From Betaproteobacteria bacterium (lineage in GTDB: Bacteria > Pseudomonadota > Gammaproteobacteria > Burkholderiales > Ferrovaceae), in assembly GCA_018971415.1 (NCBI GenBank), contig JAGXAW010000004.1:17508-81507 (forward strand): DNA of 64,000 bases, in the 5' to 3' direction. The translations under genes were made by a program, and so were the position numbers. The notes beneath the pieces are model-generated. The model saw only the letters and a list, made by a program, of their open reading frames with translations. It searched no databases and had not been told where the DNA came from. Below, in pieces: positions 31,850 to 42,473 of this stretch (its first letter is position 1; the number at the start of each line of letters is the position of its first letter).

Positions 31850-33325
31850 ATGAGCAAAGATGTACTGTTATTAGTTGATGCTCTGGCTCGAGAAAAAAAC
31901 GTAGAGCCTGATATTGTTTTTACTGCCCTTGAGCTGGCTTTGGCTTCTGCGACCAGAAAAAAATTTGGTGAGGAAGACTTCGATGTTCGAGTGAGTATCG
32001 ACCGACAAACGGGTGATTTTTCCTCTTACCGTGTGTGGCGCGTGGTTAACGACTCAGACTGGTTGTCTGAATTTCAAGAGATGCCTCTCTCGCAAGCAAA
32101 GTTACAGTATCCCGATATCGAAGCGGGAGACGTTATTGAGGAGCCTTTAGAGTCTATCGATTTTGGGCGAATTGGAGCGCAAGCTGCAAAACAAGTGATT
32201 TTCCAGAAAATTCGTGACGCAGAGCGTGAACAAATTCTCAATGATTTTCTTGAGCGCAAAGACTTTTTAGTAACGGGTACCGTCAAGCGTATGGACCGTG
32301 GTAGTGCTATTGTTGAATCAGGCCGCATTGAAGCAATTCTTCCGCGTGATCAAATGATTCAAAAAGAAAACCTTAGAGTGGGCGATCGTGTGCGTGGATA
32401 TCTTCTTCGTGTGGATCGTGGTGGACGTGGGCCGCAATTGGTTTTATCAAGAGTGGCTCCAGAATTTATTGTTAAATTGTTTGAACTCGAAGTACCTGAG
32501 ATCGAAGAAGGGCTTCTCGAAATTAAATCAGCCGCCCGCGATCCTGGTATTCGCGCCAAAATTGCGGTCAAGTCAAATGACCGTCGCTTAGATCCAATTG
32601 GTACCTGTGTAGGGATGAGAGGCTCTCGTGTTCAAGCGGTCACCGGAGAGTTAGGTGGTGAGCGTGTTGATATCGTTCTATGGTCTGAAGACCCAGCTCA
32701 GTTTGTTATCAATGCCTTAGCTCCGGCTGAAGTTAATTCTATCCGTGTTGATGAGGACAAACACAGTATGGATGTGGTGGTAGACGAAGAGCAGTTGGCT
32801 CTCGCCATTGGTCGCAGTGGTCAAAATGTGCGTCTTGCCTCTGAGCTCACTGGTTGGGAGCTCAACATCATGACTGAGGCTCAGGCAAGAGAAAAAGATG
32901 ATGTGGAATCTTCTCATTTAAGAGATTTGTTTGTCTCACGACTTGATGTTGATGAGGAAGTTGCTGATATCTTAATTCAAGAGGGGTTTAGTTCTCTTGA
33001 AGAGGTAGCGTATGTACCGCTCAATGAAATGCTCGAGATTGAAGCTTTTGACGAAGATACTGTTAACGAACTGCGGGCCCGTGCTCGTAATGCGCTTTTA
33101 ACAGAGGCAATTGCGTCAGAAGAAAAAGTTGAGCATGCGGCTGAAGATTTGCAAAACATGAAGGGTATGGACAGTGAAACAGCCCACCTTCTTGCAAATA
33201 ACGGGATCACCACGATTCAAGAGTTGGCAGATCTTGCTACTGATGAATTATCTGAATTAACTGGACTGAATGAAGAGCGTGCGCGTGAATTAATCATGAC
33301 AGCACGTGCTCCTTTATTCGAGTAA
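31850..33325 (+). CDS. nusA: Transcription termination/antitermination factor NusA
   Basis: A 491-residue RNA polymerase-binding factor. In order: the N-terminal domain ([16 protein letters not shown]), the S1 domain ([17 protein letters not shown]), the KH domains ([17 protein letters not shown] and [19 protein letters not shown]), and two C-terminal acidic helix-hairpin-helix repeats (from residue about 360 and 430). The ATG at 31850 has GAGGAAA. The longer frame to 31793 lies inside rimP and is rejected. Confidence 0.98.
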   Translation: MSKDVLLLVDALAREKNVEPDIVFTALELALASATRKKFGEEDFDVRVSIDRQTGDFSSYRVWRVVNDSDWLSEFQEMPLSQAKLQYPDIEAGDVIEEPLESIDFGRIGAQAAKQVIFQKIRDAEREQILNDFLERKDFLVTGTVKRMDRGSAIVESGRIEAILPRDQMIQKENLRVGDRVRGYLLRVDRGGRGPQLVLSRVAPEFIVKLFELEVPEIEEGLLEIKSAARDPGIRAKIAVKSNDRRLDPIGTCVGMRGSRVQAVTGELGGERVDIVLWSEDPAQFVINALAPAEVNSIRVDEDKHSMDVVVDEEQLALAIGRSGQNVRLASELTGWELNIMTEAQAREKDDVESSHLRDLFVSRLDVDEEVADILIQEGFSSLEEVAYVPLNEMLEIEAFDEDTVNELRARARNALLTEAIASEEKVEHAAEDLQNMKGMDSETAHLLANNGITTIQELADLATDELSELTGLNEERARELIMTARAPLFE

Positions 33326-33342
33326 GGCCATGGAGACCTTAA

Positions 33343-36153
33343 ATGGCAAAAACAAACGTTCTGGATTTTGCAAATGAACTCAAAGTCACACCTGAGACAC
33401 TGATCGAACAGTTAAGTGCGGCGGGGGTTAAAAAGGCCTCTGCTGAGGACACTTTGACTGAAAAAGACAAAACTCAATTGTTGGAGTATCTGCGTGAGCA
33501 ACATGGACGCAGTGAGCCTAAAACTAGAATTACGCTGACGCGCAAACAAACCACTGAAATTAAAAAAGCAGATGCGGCCACAGGTAAAGCAAGAACCATT
33601 CAAGTTGAGGTCAGAAAGAAGCGTGTTTTAGTCAAACGAGATGCCATGGATGTGAAGGCGGAAGATGAGTTACTAAGCCAACCATCGCCAGTTGTTGAGG
33701 CACCCGTTGAGACCGTACCTGAATCCCCTGTTGCAGAATCTTCCACCGAAGAAGCATTACCTGTTATTGAGACCGTTGAGGAACCCGTTGTTGCAGTAGA
33801 AGTTGTCAACACTGCGGCAGATGAGGGTAAGGATAGTACTGTTGAAGCCTCTCAAGAAAAAGTTGAAGAGCCCCAAAGCCCAGTGGATGAAGCCGTGCCT
33901 GCTAAGGGTAAGGTTATTAAGAAACCTTTTTCAGCGATCGATGATGACCAATTAGCCATTCGAGAGGCTGAAGCTAAGCGTCAGGCTGAGTTACGTGCAC
34001 TCCAAACAGCAGATTTACAAGCCAAGCAAGAGCGTATAAAAGCAAAGCGTGAGGCTGAAGAGAAAGCTCAAGCTGAGGCTCAAGCGGCATTGCTTGCTGC
34101 GGCGGAAAAAAATAAAGCGAAAACACTCAAACCTGAGAAAGCCAAAGAGGATAAAACTGGGACATTGCACCGTCCTGTCATTAGTGAGGCAGAGAAACCT
34201 CACGCCAAAAGAGGTAAAAAAGGTGTATCGGAGAAGCCAACGCAATGGGTTGATGAGGGTGTTAAGAAAAGAACCATCAAAACTCGCGGTGACGTTCTTT
34301 CAGGAACTTCTGGTTGGCGTGATCCTAAGGCGCGTCACGCTAAAAAACATCAAGACAACAATCAACACGCCTTTTCTGCTCCGACCGAACCCATCGTTCA
34401 TGAGGTATTGATCCCTGAGACCATTACCGTTGCCGTATTGGCTCAAAAAATGGCGATTAAGGCAGCTGAAGTGATCAAAGCATTAATGAAAATGGGCATG
34501 ATGGTGACCATTAATCAAGTGTTAGACCAAGAGACGGCAATGATTGTGGTTGAGGATTTGGGGCATGTGGCAAAACCTGCGAAATTAGATGATCCTGAGG
34601 CGCTGCTTGCAGAAACAGGGGCACAATTAGAGAATGCCGTGTTGGAGCCTAGAGCACCGGTTGTCACTGTTATGGGTCACGTTGATCATGGAAAAACCTC
34701 CTTACTGGATTACATAAGACGAACCAGAGTGGCGAGCGGCGAAGCTGGGGGGATAACCCAGCATATTGGGGCTTATCACGTTAATACCAGTAAAGGGATT
34801 GTGACTTTCTTAGACACACCCGGCCATGAGGCATTCACAGCAATGCGTGCTCGCGGTGCTCAAGTGACGGATATTGTTATTCTTGTGGTCGCAGCAGATG
34901 ATGGTGTTATGCCGCAAACTATTGAAGCTATTCACCATATAAAAGCAGCCAAGGTGCCTGTGGTGGTGGCGGTAAACAAGATTGATAAACCGGAAGCTAA
35001 CTACGAAAAAATTAAGTCTGAGCTTGTGGCTCATGAAATATTGCCGGAAGAATACGGTGGTGATGCCCAGTTTGTACCAGTATCGGCCAAAACAGGGCAA
35101 GGAATTGATGATTTGTTGGACTCCATCTTGCTTCAAGCTGAAGTTCTTGAATTGAAAGCGCCGCGCAATACGCCTGCTAAAGGGATTGTGATTGAAGCTG
35201 AGCTTGATAAGGGTCGAGGCCCTGTGGCAACGGTATTAATTCAGTCAGGTACGCTCACTCGTGGCGACATGGTGCTGGCGGGTTCTTCCTTTGGTCGTGT
35301 ACGTGCTATGTTAGATGAAACAGGTCACCCTATTGAAAAGGCAGGTCCCTCTATTCCTGTGGAGATTCAAGGCCTCACTGAGGTCCCTGTGGCAGGTGAA
35401 GAGCTGATTGTATTAAATGATGAGAGAAAAGCCCGTGAAATCGCTCTTTTCAGGCAAGGCAAGTTCCGTGATGTTAAACTTGCTAAGCAACAGGCTGCTA
35501 AGCTTGAGAACATGTTTGAACAGATGGGTGAGGCGGGGACTAAAGTCCTGTCCATTATCATTAAGGCAGATGTTCAAGGTTCCTACGAAGCGTTGTCGCA
35601 ATCCTTACAAAAACTCTCAACTGAAGAGGTGCGCGTAAATGTGGTTCACGCCGCTGTAGGTGGAATTACTGAATCTGATGTGAATCTGGCTTTGGCCTCC
35701 AAAGCGGTGATTATTGGTTTTAACACCCGAGCTGACGCCACTGCCAGAAAGCTTATAGCAAGTAGTGGTGTGGACGTTCGCTACTATGACATCATTTATG
35801 CTGCGGTAGATGATGTGAAACTGGCTCTCTCTGGGATGCTCTCACCGGACCGTAAAGAAAACATTATTGGTCTTGTTGAAATTCGAGAGGTTTTCCGAAT
35901 CTCTAAAGTTGGATCAGTGGCGGGATGTTATGTGCTAGAGGGCATGGTGAAACGGGGTTCAGGAGTACGATTGCTGCGTGACAACGTAGTTATCCATTCT
36001 GGTGAATTGGATTCATTAAAGCGCTTTAAAGATGATGTGCGTGAAGTGAAATCAGGCTTTGAGTGCGGGCTGTCCTTGAAAAACTACAATGACATTCATG
36101 TGGGTGATAGGCTAGAAGTTTTTGAAGTGGTGGAAGTGGCTCGTTCACTTTAA
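33343..36153 (+). CDS. infB: Translation initiation factor IF-2
   Basis: A 936-residue GTPase that places initiator tRNA on the ribosome. It has an N-terminal IF2_N domain, a long Glu/Ala/Lys-rich linker (about residues 110-300), and a second IF2_N domain ([20 protein letters not shown]). The G domain starts near residue 438 with [27 protein letters not shown] and VNKIDKP. Domains II-IV end at residue 936. The size is typical of beta- and gammaproteobacteria. Confidence 0.98.
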   Translation: MAKTNVLDFANELKVTPETLIEQLSAAGVKKASAEDTLTEKDKTQLLEYLREQHGRSEPKTRITLTRKQTTEIKKADAATGKARTIQVEVRKKRVLVKRDAMDVKAEDELLSQPSPVVEAPVETVPESPVAESSTEEALPVIETVEEPVVAVEVVNTAADEGKDSTVEASQEKVEEPQSPVDEAVPAKGKVIKKPFSAIDDDQLAIREAEAKRQAELRALQTADLQAKQERIKAKREAEEKAQAEAQAALLAAAEKNKAKTLKPEKAKEDKTGTLHRPVISEAEKPHAKRGKKGVSEKPTQWVDEGVKKRTIKTRGDVLSGTSGWRDPKARHAKKHQDNNQHAFSAPTEPIVHEVLIPETITVAVLAQKMAIKAAEVIKALMKMGMMVTINQVLDQETAMIVVEDLGHVAKPAKLDDPEALLAETGAQLENAVLEPRAPVVTVMGHVDHGKTSLLDYIRRTRVASGEAGGITQHIGAYHVNTSKGIVTFLDTPGHEAFTAMRARGAQVTDIVILVVAADDGVMPQTIEAIHHIKAAKVPVVVAVNKIDKPEANYEKIKSELVAHEILPEEYGGDAQFVPVSAKTGQGIDDLLDSILLQAEVLELKAPRNTPAKGIVIEAELDKGRGPVATVLIQSGTLTRGDMVLAGSSFGRVRAMLDETGHPIEKAGPSIPVEIQGLTEVPVAGEELIVLNDERKAREIALFRQGKFRDVKLAKQQAAKLENMFEQMGEAGTKVLSIIIKADVQGSYEALSQSLQKLSTEEVRVNVVHAAVGGITESDVNLALASKAVIIGFNTRADATARKLIASSGVDVRYYDIIYAAVDDVKLALSGMLSPDRKENIIGLVEIREVFRISKVGSVAGCYVLEGMVKRGSGVRLLRDNVVIHSGELDSLKRFKDDVREVKSGFECGLSLKNYNDIHVGDRLEVFEVVEVARSL

Positions 36154-36158
36154 TCCTC

Positions 36159-36527
36159 ATGGCAAATTTTCCGCGTTCAAGACGAATTGGTGATCAAATT
36201 CAAAGAGATCTCTCTGAGATACTCAGACGGGATTTTCGTGATCCTCGTCTTGGCATGGTGACCATAACCGAAGTGGATGTATCACGGGATTTTTCTCATG
36301 CAACCATTTACATCAGCTCCTTACAAGGTGAAGAGATATTGAAGGATTCAATTATCGCTTTAACTGAGGGAGCGGGTTATTTGCGCTCTTTGTTAGGAAA
36401 AAGACTCTCTTTACGTGTCTTGCCTCAATTGCATTTTGTTCCTGACACGACTCTTGATCGTGCGATTAGTTTAAGCACATTGATTGATCAAGCCATCGCT
36501 GATGACAGCAAACATCCCAAAGATTAA
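36159..36527 (+). CDS. rbfA: Ribosome-binding factor A
   Basis: A 122-residue KH-fold factor that binds the 30S subunit during 16S processing. RRIGDQIQRDLSEILRRD and DPRLGMVTITEVDVSRDFSHA are the family blocks, and the C-terminal PQLHFVPDTTLDRAI matches. Five bases after infB. Confidence 0.96.
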   Translation: MANFPRSRRIGDQIQRDLSEILRRDFRDPRLGMVTITEVDVSRDFSHATIYISSLQGEEILKDSIIALTEGAGYLRSLLGKRLSLRVLPQLHFVPDTTLDRAISLSTLIDQAIADDSKHPKD

Positions 36528-36546
36528 GTCAACTCAGCAAGTTAAA

Positions 36547-37437
36547 ATGCCTCTTGAGGATGTTTCTGGGGTCCTCTTATTTAATAAACCCTTTGGTTTG
36601 AGCTCAAACACAGCGCTACAAAGAGTAAGACATTTGTTGCGTGCCAAAAAAGCTGGACACACAGGAACGCTGGACCCTCATGCCACTGGGTTATTGCCAA
36701 TTTGTTTTGGTGAGTCAACCAAGTTCTCCCAATGGATTTTGGATGCCCCTAAGGGCTATATTGCAACGCTAAAGCTTGGGTTTGTCAGTGATACGCTAGA
36801 TGGTGAAGGTGAAATTACTCAGCAGGGGAAGGCCCCTAGCGATTTGCCTTTCATTGAGCAGGTCTTAAGCAGTTTTCTTGGAAGTTCAGAACAAATTCCC
36901 CCTATGCATGCTGCGATTAAGCATCAAGGTAAGCCTTTATACAGTTATGCTCGATCTGGGCAAACTGTTGAGCGAACCGCAAGAAGGATAGAGATTACCA
37001 GCTGTCGCTTACTTTCTGTTGATGAGGATGTTTTACGGATTGAATGCCTGGTCAGTAAAGGAACTTATATTCGTGTTTTGGCCTCTGAGATAGGAGAAAA
37101 ACTAGGCTGTGGGGCTTATTTGATGGCCCTAGAACGAGTTAGCACGGGTCCTTATCACCTTGACGAGGCCGTGGATTTAGAGTCTCTTATTGGCCTTACT
37201 GAACAGCAAAGACGAGAGCGACTATTGCCCGTTGATACTTTATTATCAGGAGTCCCCAGTTTAATTGTGGACGAGCATACAGCTCAAAACATACTTTGTG
37301 GGCGAGTGACGACCAATAACTCGCTGTCCTCAAACCCTGGTATTTATAGAGTTTACTCGAATCAAAATCGGTTTTTGGGTTTATGTGAAATAAGTTTAGA
37401 ACATAAACTTCGTGCTATTCGATTAATGGCAACTTAA
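36547..37437 (+). CDS. truB: tRNA pseudouridine-55 synthase TruB
   Basis: Makes pseudouridine 55 in tRNA. The catalytic Asp lies in KAGHTGTLDPHATGLLPICFG, and SGVLLFNKPFGLSSN, PMHAAIKHQGKPLYSYAR and SKGTYIRVLASEIGE follow. From ATG 36547 it has 296 residues. An upstream ATG at 36502 would overlap rbfA and add a basic leader of 15 residues, and the choice is not certain because neither start has a strong ribosome site. Confidence 0.94.
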   Translation: MPLEDVSGVLLFNKPFGLSSNTALQRVRHLLRAKKAGHTGTLDPHATGLLPICFGESTKFSQWILDAPKGYIATLKLGFVSDTLDGEGEITQQGKAPSDLPFIEQVLSSFLGSSEQIPPMHAAIKHQGKPLYSYARSGQTVERTARRIEITSCRLLSVDEDVLRIECLVSKGTYIRVLASEIGEKLGCGAYLMALERVSTGPYHLDEAVDLESLIGLTEQQRRERLLPVDTLLSGVPSLIVDEHTAQNILCGRVTTNNSLSSNPGIYRVYSNQNRFLGLCEISLEHKLRAIRLMAT

Positions 37438-37458
37438 TCTTAAAAGTGAGTTAATACT

Positions 37459-39270
37459 ATGCGACACCATGCCCATGGCGCTACCCATCCATCACCCAAT
37501 TTATTTAATGGTAATGATTTAAAAGCCATTAAATCATTAATGCCCTATTTAATGGCTTTTAAAGGCCGAGTCTTTGTTGCTTTACTTTGTTTGATTATTG
37601 CTAAAGTGACGAACGTTGGTGTTCCATTGGCGTTAAAGTCCATCATTGATGCACTCGACCCTAAACACCAAATCCTGATGTTACCGATTACTTGGATCGT
37701 GGCTTACGGTGTGCTGCGTTTTTCAACAACTTTATTTAATGAGTTAAGAGATGGTGTTTTTGCAAAAGTCACACAAAGTGCAATTCGTCAAATTGCCCTG
37801 ACAGTGTTTAAACATTTACATGCCCTTAACTTACGCTTTCATTTAGAGCGACAGACAGGGGGGATGTCTCGAGATATTGAGCGAGGCACGCGAGGGATTG
37901 AGTCCTTGATGCGTTTTACCCTTTTTAGCATTATGCCAACGCTGATTGAAATCGTCCTGGTTGCCAGTATTCTTGCTTGGAAATACGATGTTTGGTTTGC
38001 TTTAATTACGCTGATTACGCTGATTGTTTACATCGCTATCACTGTAGTTATTACGGAATGGCGTACCCATTTTAGACGTCGCATGAATGAGCTAGATTCT
38101 AAGGCGAATACAAGAGCCATTGACAGTTTAATCAATTATGAGACGGTTAAATATTTCGGTAATGAGGCTTGGGAGGCTAAGCGTTATGACGAGAATTTGG
38201 AGAAGTGGGAAAGTGCTTCGGTTAAAAGTCAAACGTCTCTGACCCTGTTAAACGCATCACAGAGTTTAATTATTGGTCTTGGTGCCACCCTACTGATGTA
38301 TCGCGCGGCTCAAGGGGTGTATCAAGGACATTTATCAATTGGGGATTTGGTATTAATTAATTCCCTGCTTCTTCAGCTCTATATTCCTTTAAATTTTCTG
38401 GGTGTTATTTATCGCGAAATTAAACAGTCTCTTGCTGATATGGACCGTATGTTTCGCTTGTTGTCAGTCAATGCAGAGGTAAAAGACAAAGCAGGAGCGA
38501 AGGCGTTGACGCTGAGTGAGGCCCCACAGGTGAGTTTTCATGAGGTGGCTTTTCACTATGATGAAAGACGCACTATATTGCATCAGGTTAGTTTTACCAT
38601 CAATCCAGGAAAAACACTGGCAGTGGTAGGACATAGTGGTGCGGGGAAATCCACGTTATCAAGACTGTTATTTCGATTTTATGATATTCAAGGTGGTGCT
38701 ATCACTATTGATGGTCAGGACATTCGTGATGTCACACAACAGAGTTTACGCTCCGCTATCGGCATCGTTCCGCAAGATACGGTCTTATTTAATGACACGA
38801 TTTTTTATAATATTGCTTATGGTCGACCTGAGGCAAGCCATGAAGAGGTGATTGCAGCAGCAAAAGCAGCGCACATCGATGGATTTATTGCGAGCTTGCC
38901 AGAGGGCTATGACACAATTGTGGGCGAGCGTGGTTTAAAGCTCTCCGGTGGCGAGAAACAGCGCGTAGCGATTGCTCGGACATTACTTAAGCGCCCTCAT
39001 ATTCTTATTTTTGATGAGGCCACGTCAGCACTGGATTCGCATTCTGAAAAAGAAATTCAGCAAGAAATCACAGCACTGGCTAAATCTCATACCACGCTGA
39101 TTATTGCCCATCGTTTATCCACAGTAGTCCATGCTGATGAGATTATCGTGATGGATCAGGGACGCATCATTGAGCGCGGTCGTCATGAGGCGCTACTGGC
39201 TGAACAAGGTGCTTACAGACGGATGTGGTTATTACAACAAAAAGAGCAGACAAAACAAGCCGAACAATAA
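37459..39270 (+). CDS. ABC exporter, ATM1/HMT heavy-metal or glutathione type
   Basis: A 603-residue half-transporter. Six membrane helices span about residues 25-320, with ERGTRGIESLMRF in the ATM1-type substrate region, then the nucleotide domain with Walker A VVGHSGAGKSTLSRL, signature LSGGEKQRVAIARTLL, and Walker B HILIFDEATSALDS. Bacterial ATM1-like proteins export glutathione-metal complexes or Fe-S precursors. The gene follows truB by 21 bases, and the cargo is not shown by the sequence. Confidence 0.9.
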   Translation: MRHHAHGATHPSPNLFNGNDLKAIKSLMPYLMAFKGRVFVALLCLIIAKVTNVGVPLALKSIIDALDPKHQILMLPITWIVAYGVLRFSTTLFNELRDGVFAKVTQSAIRQIALTVFKHLHALNLRFHLERQTGGMSRDIERGTRGIESLMRFTLFSIMPTLIEIVLVASILAWKYDVWFALITLITLIVYIAITVVITEWRTHFRRRMNELDSKANTRAIDSLINYETVKYFGNEAWEAKRYDENLEKWESASVKSQTSLTLLNASQSLIIGLGATLLMYRAAQGVYQGHLSIGDLVLINSLLLQLYIPLNFLGVIYREIKQSLADMDRMFRLLSVNAEVKDKAGAKALTLSEAPQVSFHEVAFHYDERRTILHQVSFTINPGKTLAVVGHSGAGKSTLSRLLFRFYDIQGGAITIDGQDIRDVTQQSLRSAIGIVPQDTVLFNDTIFYNIAYGRPEASHEEVIAAAKAAHIDGFIASLPEGYDTIVGERGLKLSGGEKQRVAIARTLLKRPHILIFDEATSALDSHSEKEIQQEITALAKSHTTLIIAHRLSTVVHADEIIVMDQGRIIERGRHEALLAEQGAYRRMWLLQQKEQTKQAEQ

Positions 39271-39336
39271 TATCAATCGAGTTGAAAAAAACGCTCTAAG
39301 CGATTGATCGATTTGAAGAATAATGCTAGATTTTAC

Positions 39337-39365
39337 TTGCGTTACAGGCTATTTTTTTGTATTGT
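39337..39365 (+). promoter_or_regulatory. Candidate promoter of the PBP7-lut unit
   Basis: TTGCGT (39337-39342) and TATTGT (39360-39365) with a 17-base spacer, 29 bases before the GTG start. Both boxes deviate from consensus. Confidence 0.35.
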
Positions 39366-39394
39366 AAGGGCATTACAATAAAAGAGTCTTAAAC

Positions 39395-40318
39395 GTGCTG
39401 AAAAAAAGCCTTTTGAGCTGTGTTACAGCTGCAGTTTTTTTGATCATAGCAGGGGAATCATCAACAGCCTTGGCTGCTGATGCAAATCATTCTCATAAGC
39501 ACAAACATCATCGTCAATTCAGACACGTCTCCTTTGACCCCTCTCGCATTAACCTGTTATCTCGCTCCGCCTTGGTAATTGATGAATCCGATCATCGTGT
39601 TGTTTTTTCTAAAAATCCAGATCCCGTTCAGCCCATAGCGTCAATTACAAAGCTAATGACAGCGGTAGTGGTACTTGAATCAAAACAAAATTTAGATGAA
39701 ATGTTGACGGTAACCAAAGAGGACGTAGATACCTTGCGCTTTAGCAGCTCTCATCTTCGTGTGGGAGCCCAAACTTCACGTTTAAATTTCTTAAGGATGG
39801 CCCTGATTGCCTCTGAAAATCGAGCTGCCAGCGCTCTTGGCAGAAACTATCCTGGTGGACTTAACGCTTTTGTTGCCAAGATGAATGAAGAGGCTAAAAA
39901 GTTGGGGATGGTTCATAGCCATTTTGCTGACTCCTCGGGCTTGAATGGTCAAAATGTGTCCTCAGCAGAGGACCTGGTTCGTTTGGTAGAAAAGGCACGT
40001 AACATTTCACTGATTCATCAAATAACTACCACTTCAGAAATTTCTTTGCCTGTGGGTTATCGTCACCAGATGGTGCGTTTTAAAAACACCAATCCGTTAG
40101 TGGCCAAGCAAGACTGGGAGATTGGATTATCCAAAACAGGTTATATTAATGAATCGGGTCAGTGCTTAGTCATGGAAGCCATGATCACTGGTCATCCTAT
40201 GGTGATTGTATTACTTGATTCACACGGACATCAGGCACGTATTAACGATGCTAGACGAGTCAAACAGTGGTTAGAATATCGTTCTAGATCTGCTAATACT
40301 ACTGTGGGACAGCTCTAA
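39395..40318 (+). CDS. pbpG: D-alanyl-D-alanine endopeptidase (PBP7-like)
   Basis: A 307-residue periplasmic low-molecular-weight penicillin-binding protein that cuts peptidoglycan cross-links. It starts with GTG and has a signal peptide (residues 1-28). The serine motifs are SITKLMTA (SxxK), SENRAAS (SxN) and LSKTGYIN (KTG). A His-rich patch follows the signal peptide (NHSHKHKHHRQFRH), unusual for the family and possibly metal- or pH-responsive. The lut genes follow after 14 bases. Confidence 0.92.
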   Translation: MLKKSLLSCVTAAVFLIIAGESSTALAADANHSHKHKHHRQFRHVSFDPSRINLLSRSALVIDESDHRVVFSKNPDPVQPIASITKLMTAVVVLESKQNLDEMLTVTKEDVDTLRFSSSHLRVGAQTSRLNFLRMALIASENRAASALGRNYPGGLNAFVAKMNEEAKKLGMVHSHFADSSGLNGQNVSSAEDLVRLVEKARNISLIHQITTTSEISLPVGYRHQMVRFKNTNPLVAKQDWEIGLSKTGYINESGQCLVMEAMITGHPMVIVLLDSHGHQARINDARRVKQWLEYRSRSANTTVGQL

Positions 40319-40332
40319 TCCAGGATTAAACT

Positions 40333-41061
40333 ATGAAGGTCGGTCTATTTGTTACCTGTCTTGTGGACATGATGCGTCCATCAGTCGGTTTTTCAGCTAT
40401 CGATTTACTTCGTCAAGCAGGCTGTGAGGTGGTGGTACCTGAAAACCAAACCTGTTGTGGACAACCTGGTTTCAATTCAGGTGATCGAGAATCTGGGCGA
40501 ACCCTTGCTAAACGCTTTGTGGAACTCTTTGAAGAATGCGATTACGTCGTCGCCCCTAGTGGGTCCTGTACAGGCATGATCCGCATTCACTATCAAGATT
40601 TGTTTCCGGAAAACCCCAGCTTACAGCAACGTATTAACCAACTTGCAGAGCGTACTTTTGAGTTGACTGATTTCTTGGTCAATGTCCTTCATATTGATCA
40701 AGTCAACAGTGATTTTAAGGGGAATGTGACTTATCATGATTCATGCTCAGGACTTAGGGAATTACACATCAAGGAGCAACCCAGACAGCTTCTCAAGTCG
40801 ATTACAGGTTTGACGCTCAAAGAGATGGAGCAAGCTGAATTATGCTGTGGTTTCGGAGGGACTTTTTCGGTCAAACTGGGTGACATTGCAACCCGTATGT
40901 CAGACAATAAATGTCGCTATGCCCAGCAAAGTGGTGCTGAGGTAATTGTGGGTGGAGATTTGGGTTGTTTACTAAATATCGAAGGGCGATTAAGACGCAT
41001 GGGGGATAGCACAACCCAAGTTAAACATGTGGCTGAAATCTTAACTTACAAAGCAAAATAA
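40333..41061 (+). CDS. lutA: Lactate utilization protein LutA/LldE (cysteine-rich CCG domains)
   Basis: A 242-residue cytoplasmic subunit of the LutABC L-lactate oxidation complex. Two cysteine-rich CCG domains carry CCGQPGFNSGD near residue 37 and CCGFGGTFSVK near residue 175, the ligands for unusual Fe-S clusters. The start is MKVGLFVTCLVDMMRP. It begins the lutA-lutB-lutC run, with lutB two bases away. Confidence 0.95.
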   Translation: MKVGLFVTCLVDMMRPSVGFSAIDLLRQAGCEVVVPENQTCCGQPGFNSGDRESGRTLAKRFVELFEECDYVVAPSGSCTGMIRIHYQDLFPENPSLQQRINQLAERTFELTDFLVNVLHIDQVNSDFKGNVTYHDSCSGLRELHIKEQPRQLLKSITGLTLKEMEQAELCCGFGGTFSVKLGDIATRMSDNKCRYAQQSGAEVIVGGDLGCLLNIEGRLRRMGDSTTQVKHVAEILTYKAK

Positions 41062-41063
41062 TT

Positions 41064-42473
41064 ATGGAACTCACTTCCTTTACTTTCAAAAAGAACGTCA
41101 AAAAAAAGCTCTCTGATGCCAGGCTACAAAACAATATGCGTCGCTTTGGTGGACGTTTTGTGGAGGCACGAGCAAAGGTTATGCAAGAGGTGGATAACCT
41201 TGAGGACATTCGTGTTGCTGCTGCCGCTATTCGTGATCGATCCTTGGCCCATCTTGATACGTATTTAACTCTCTTTGAGGAACAGGCTCGTCAACGGGGA
41301 ACGATCGTTCATTTTGCTGAAACAGCCCACGATGTTAATCGCATAGTGATTGAGATTGCCAAAGCCAATCAAGTTAAAAAGATTGTGAAATCCAAATCCA
41401 TGGTGAGTGAAGAATCTGGACTCAACGATGCGGTGATCAATGCCGGTATTGAAGCCATTGAGACAGATTTAGGTGAATATATTCTTCAGCTTGCAAAGGA
41501 GCCGCCCTCACACATTATCGCTCCTGCTATTCATAAAAGTGTGGAGGAGGTGGCGGAGCTTTTTGCAGAGCATCACCATACCCCTAAAAGCACTGATATC
41601 CCCGCTTTATGTCGTGAGGCACGAGAACAGCTTCGTCCTCACTTTCTGTCAGCTGACATGGGGATTTCAGGTGGTAACTTCTTAATTGCGGAAACTGGTT
41701 CAGTGGCGATTGTCACTAATGAAGGTAATGGAAGAATGGTTACCACCATGCCTAAAATTCACGTGGCTATCACCGGTATTGAGAAAGTACTTGGTACCGT
41801 TAACGACTTCTCAACCATTTTAAGATTACTGACCCGTTCAGCCACGGGTCAATCGATTACCAATTATGTTTCTGTCATGACTGGCGTAAAAGACGCTGCC
41901 AATGCAGATGGTCCTGAACAGTCTCATGTGATCTTAGTTGACAGTGGACGATCGCGCTTATTGGGTAGCCGCTTGCAACAGGCACTTCGTTGCATCCGCT
42001 GTGGTGCCTGTATGAACCATTGTCCTGTCTATCAAAATATCGGGGGCCATGCCTATGGTTGGGTTTATCCAGGTCCAATTGGTGCGGTATTAACTCCCTC
42101 CTATGTGGGTTTAAAAGAGGCATTAGATCTACCACAGGCCTCCACCTTATGTGGAGCGTGTCAGGTGGTATGTCCAGTTAAAATTCCTCTCCCTGAATTG
42201 ATGAGAGTGTTACGTGAGGACTCCTTCGCTGACGGACTTCGTCCATGGCACGAAAGGCTCTCAGTGCATCTGTGGCGTTTCACCGCTAACCATCCTAAAC
42301 TCTATGGTTTCTTAACCCGTTATGTGGTTAAGTTACTGAAACTGATGGGCGGCAAATCTGGCCAAATTCATTGGTTACCAGGCCTTGATGGTTGGACAGA
42401 AGGACGAGATATGCCAGCTCCTACGGGAAGTACTTTCCGTGACCAATATAAGGCACAACGTCATGAGCGCTAG
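41064..42473 (+). CDS. lutB: Lactate utilization iron-sulfur protein LutB/LldF
   Basis: A 469-residue protein with an N-terminal LUD domain and a C-terminal ferredoxin-like region: CIRCGACMNHCPVY and TLCGACQVVCPVKIPL form two [4Fe-4S] sites. SADMGISGGNFLIAETGSV is the LUD core. With LutA and LutC it oxidises L-lactate to pyruvate. No lactate permease gene is adjacent. The last codons overlap lutC. Confidence 0.96.
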   Translation: MELTSFTFKKNVKKKLSDARLQNNMRRFGGRFVEARAKVMQEVDNLEDIRVAAAAIRDRSLAHLDTYLTLFEEQARQRGTIVHFAETAHDVNRIVIEIAKANQVKKIVKSKSMVSEESGLNDAVINAGIEAIETDLGEYILQLAKEPPSHIIAPAIHKSVEEVAELFAEHHHTPKSTDIPALCREAREQLRPHFLSADMGISGGNFLIAETGSVAIVTNEGNGRMVTTMPKIHVAITGIEKVLGTVNDFSTILRLLTRSATGQSITNYVSVMTGVKDAANADGPEQSHVILVDSGRSRLLGSRLQQALRCIRCGACMNHCPVYQNIGGHAYGWVYPGPIGAVLTPSYVGLKEALDLPQASTLCGACQVVCPVKIPLPELMRVLREDSFADGLRPWHERLSVHLWRFTANHPKLYGFLTRYVVKLLKLMGGKSGQIHWLPGLDGWTEGRDMPAPTGSTFRDQYKAQRHER

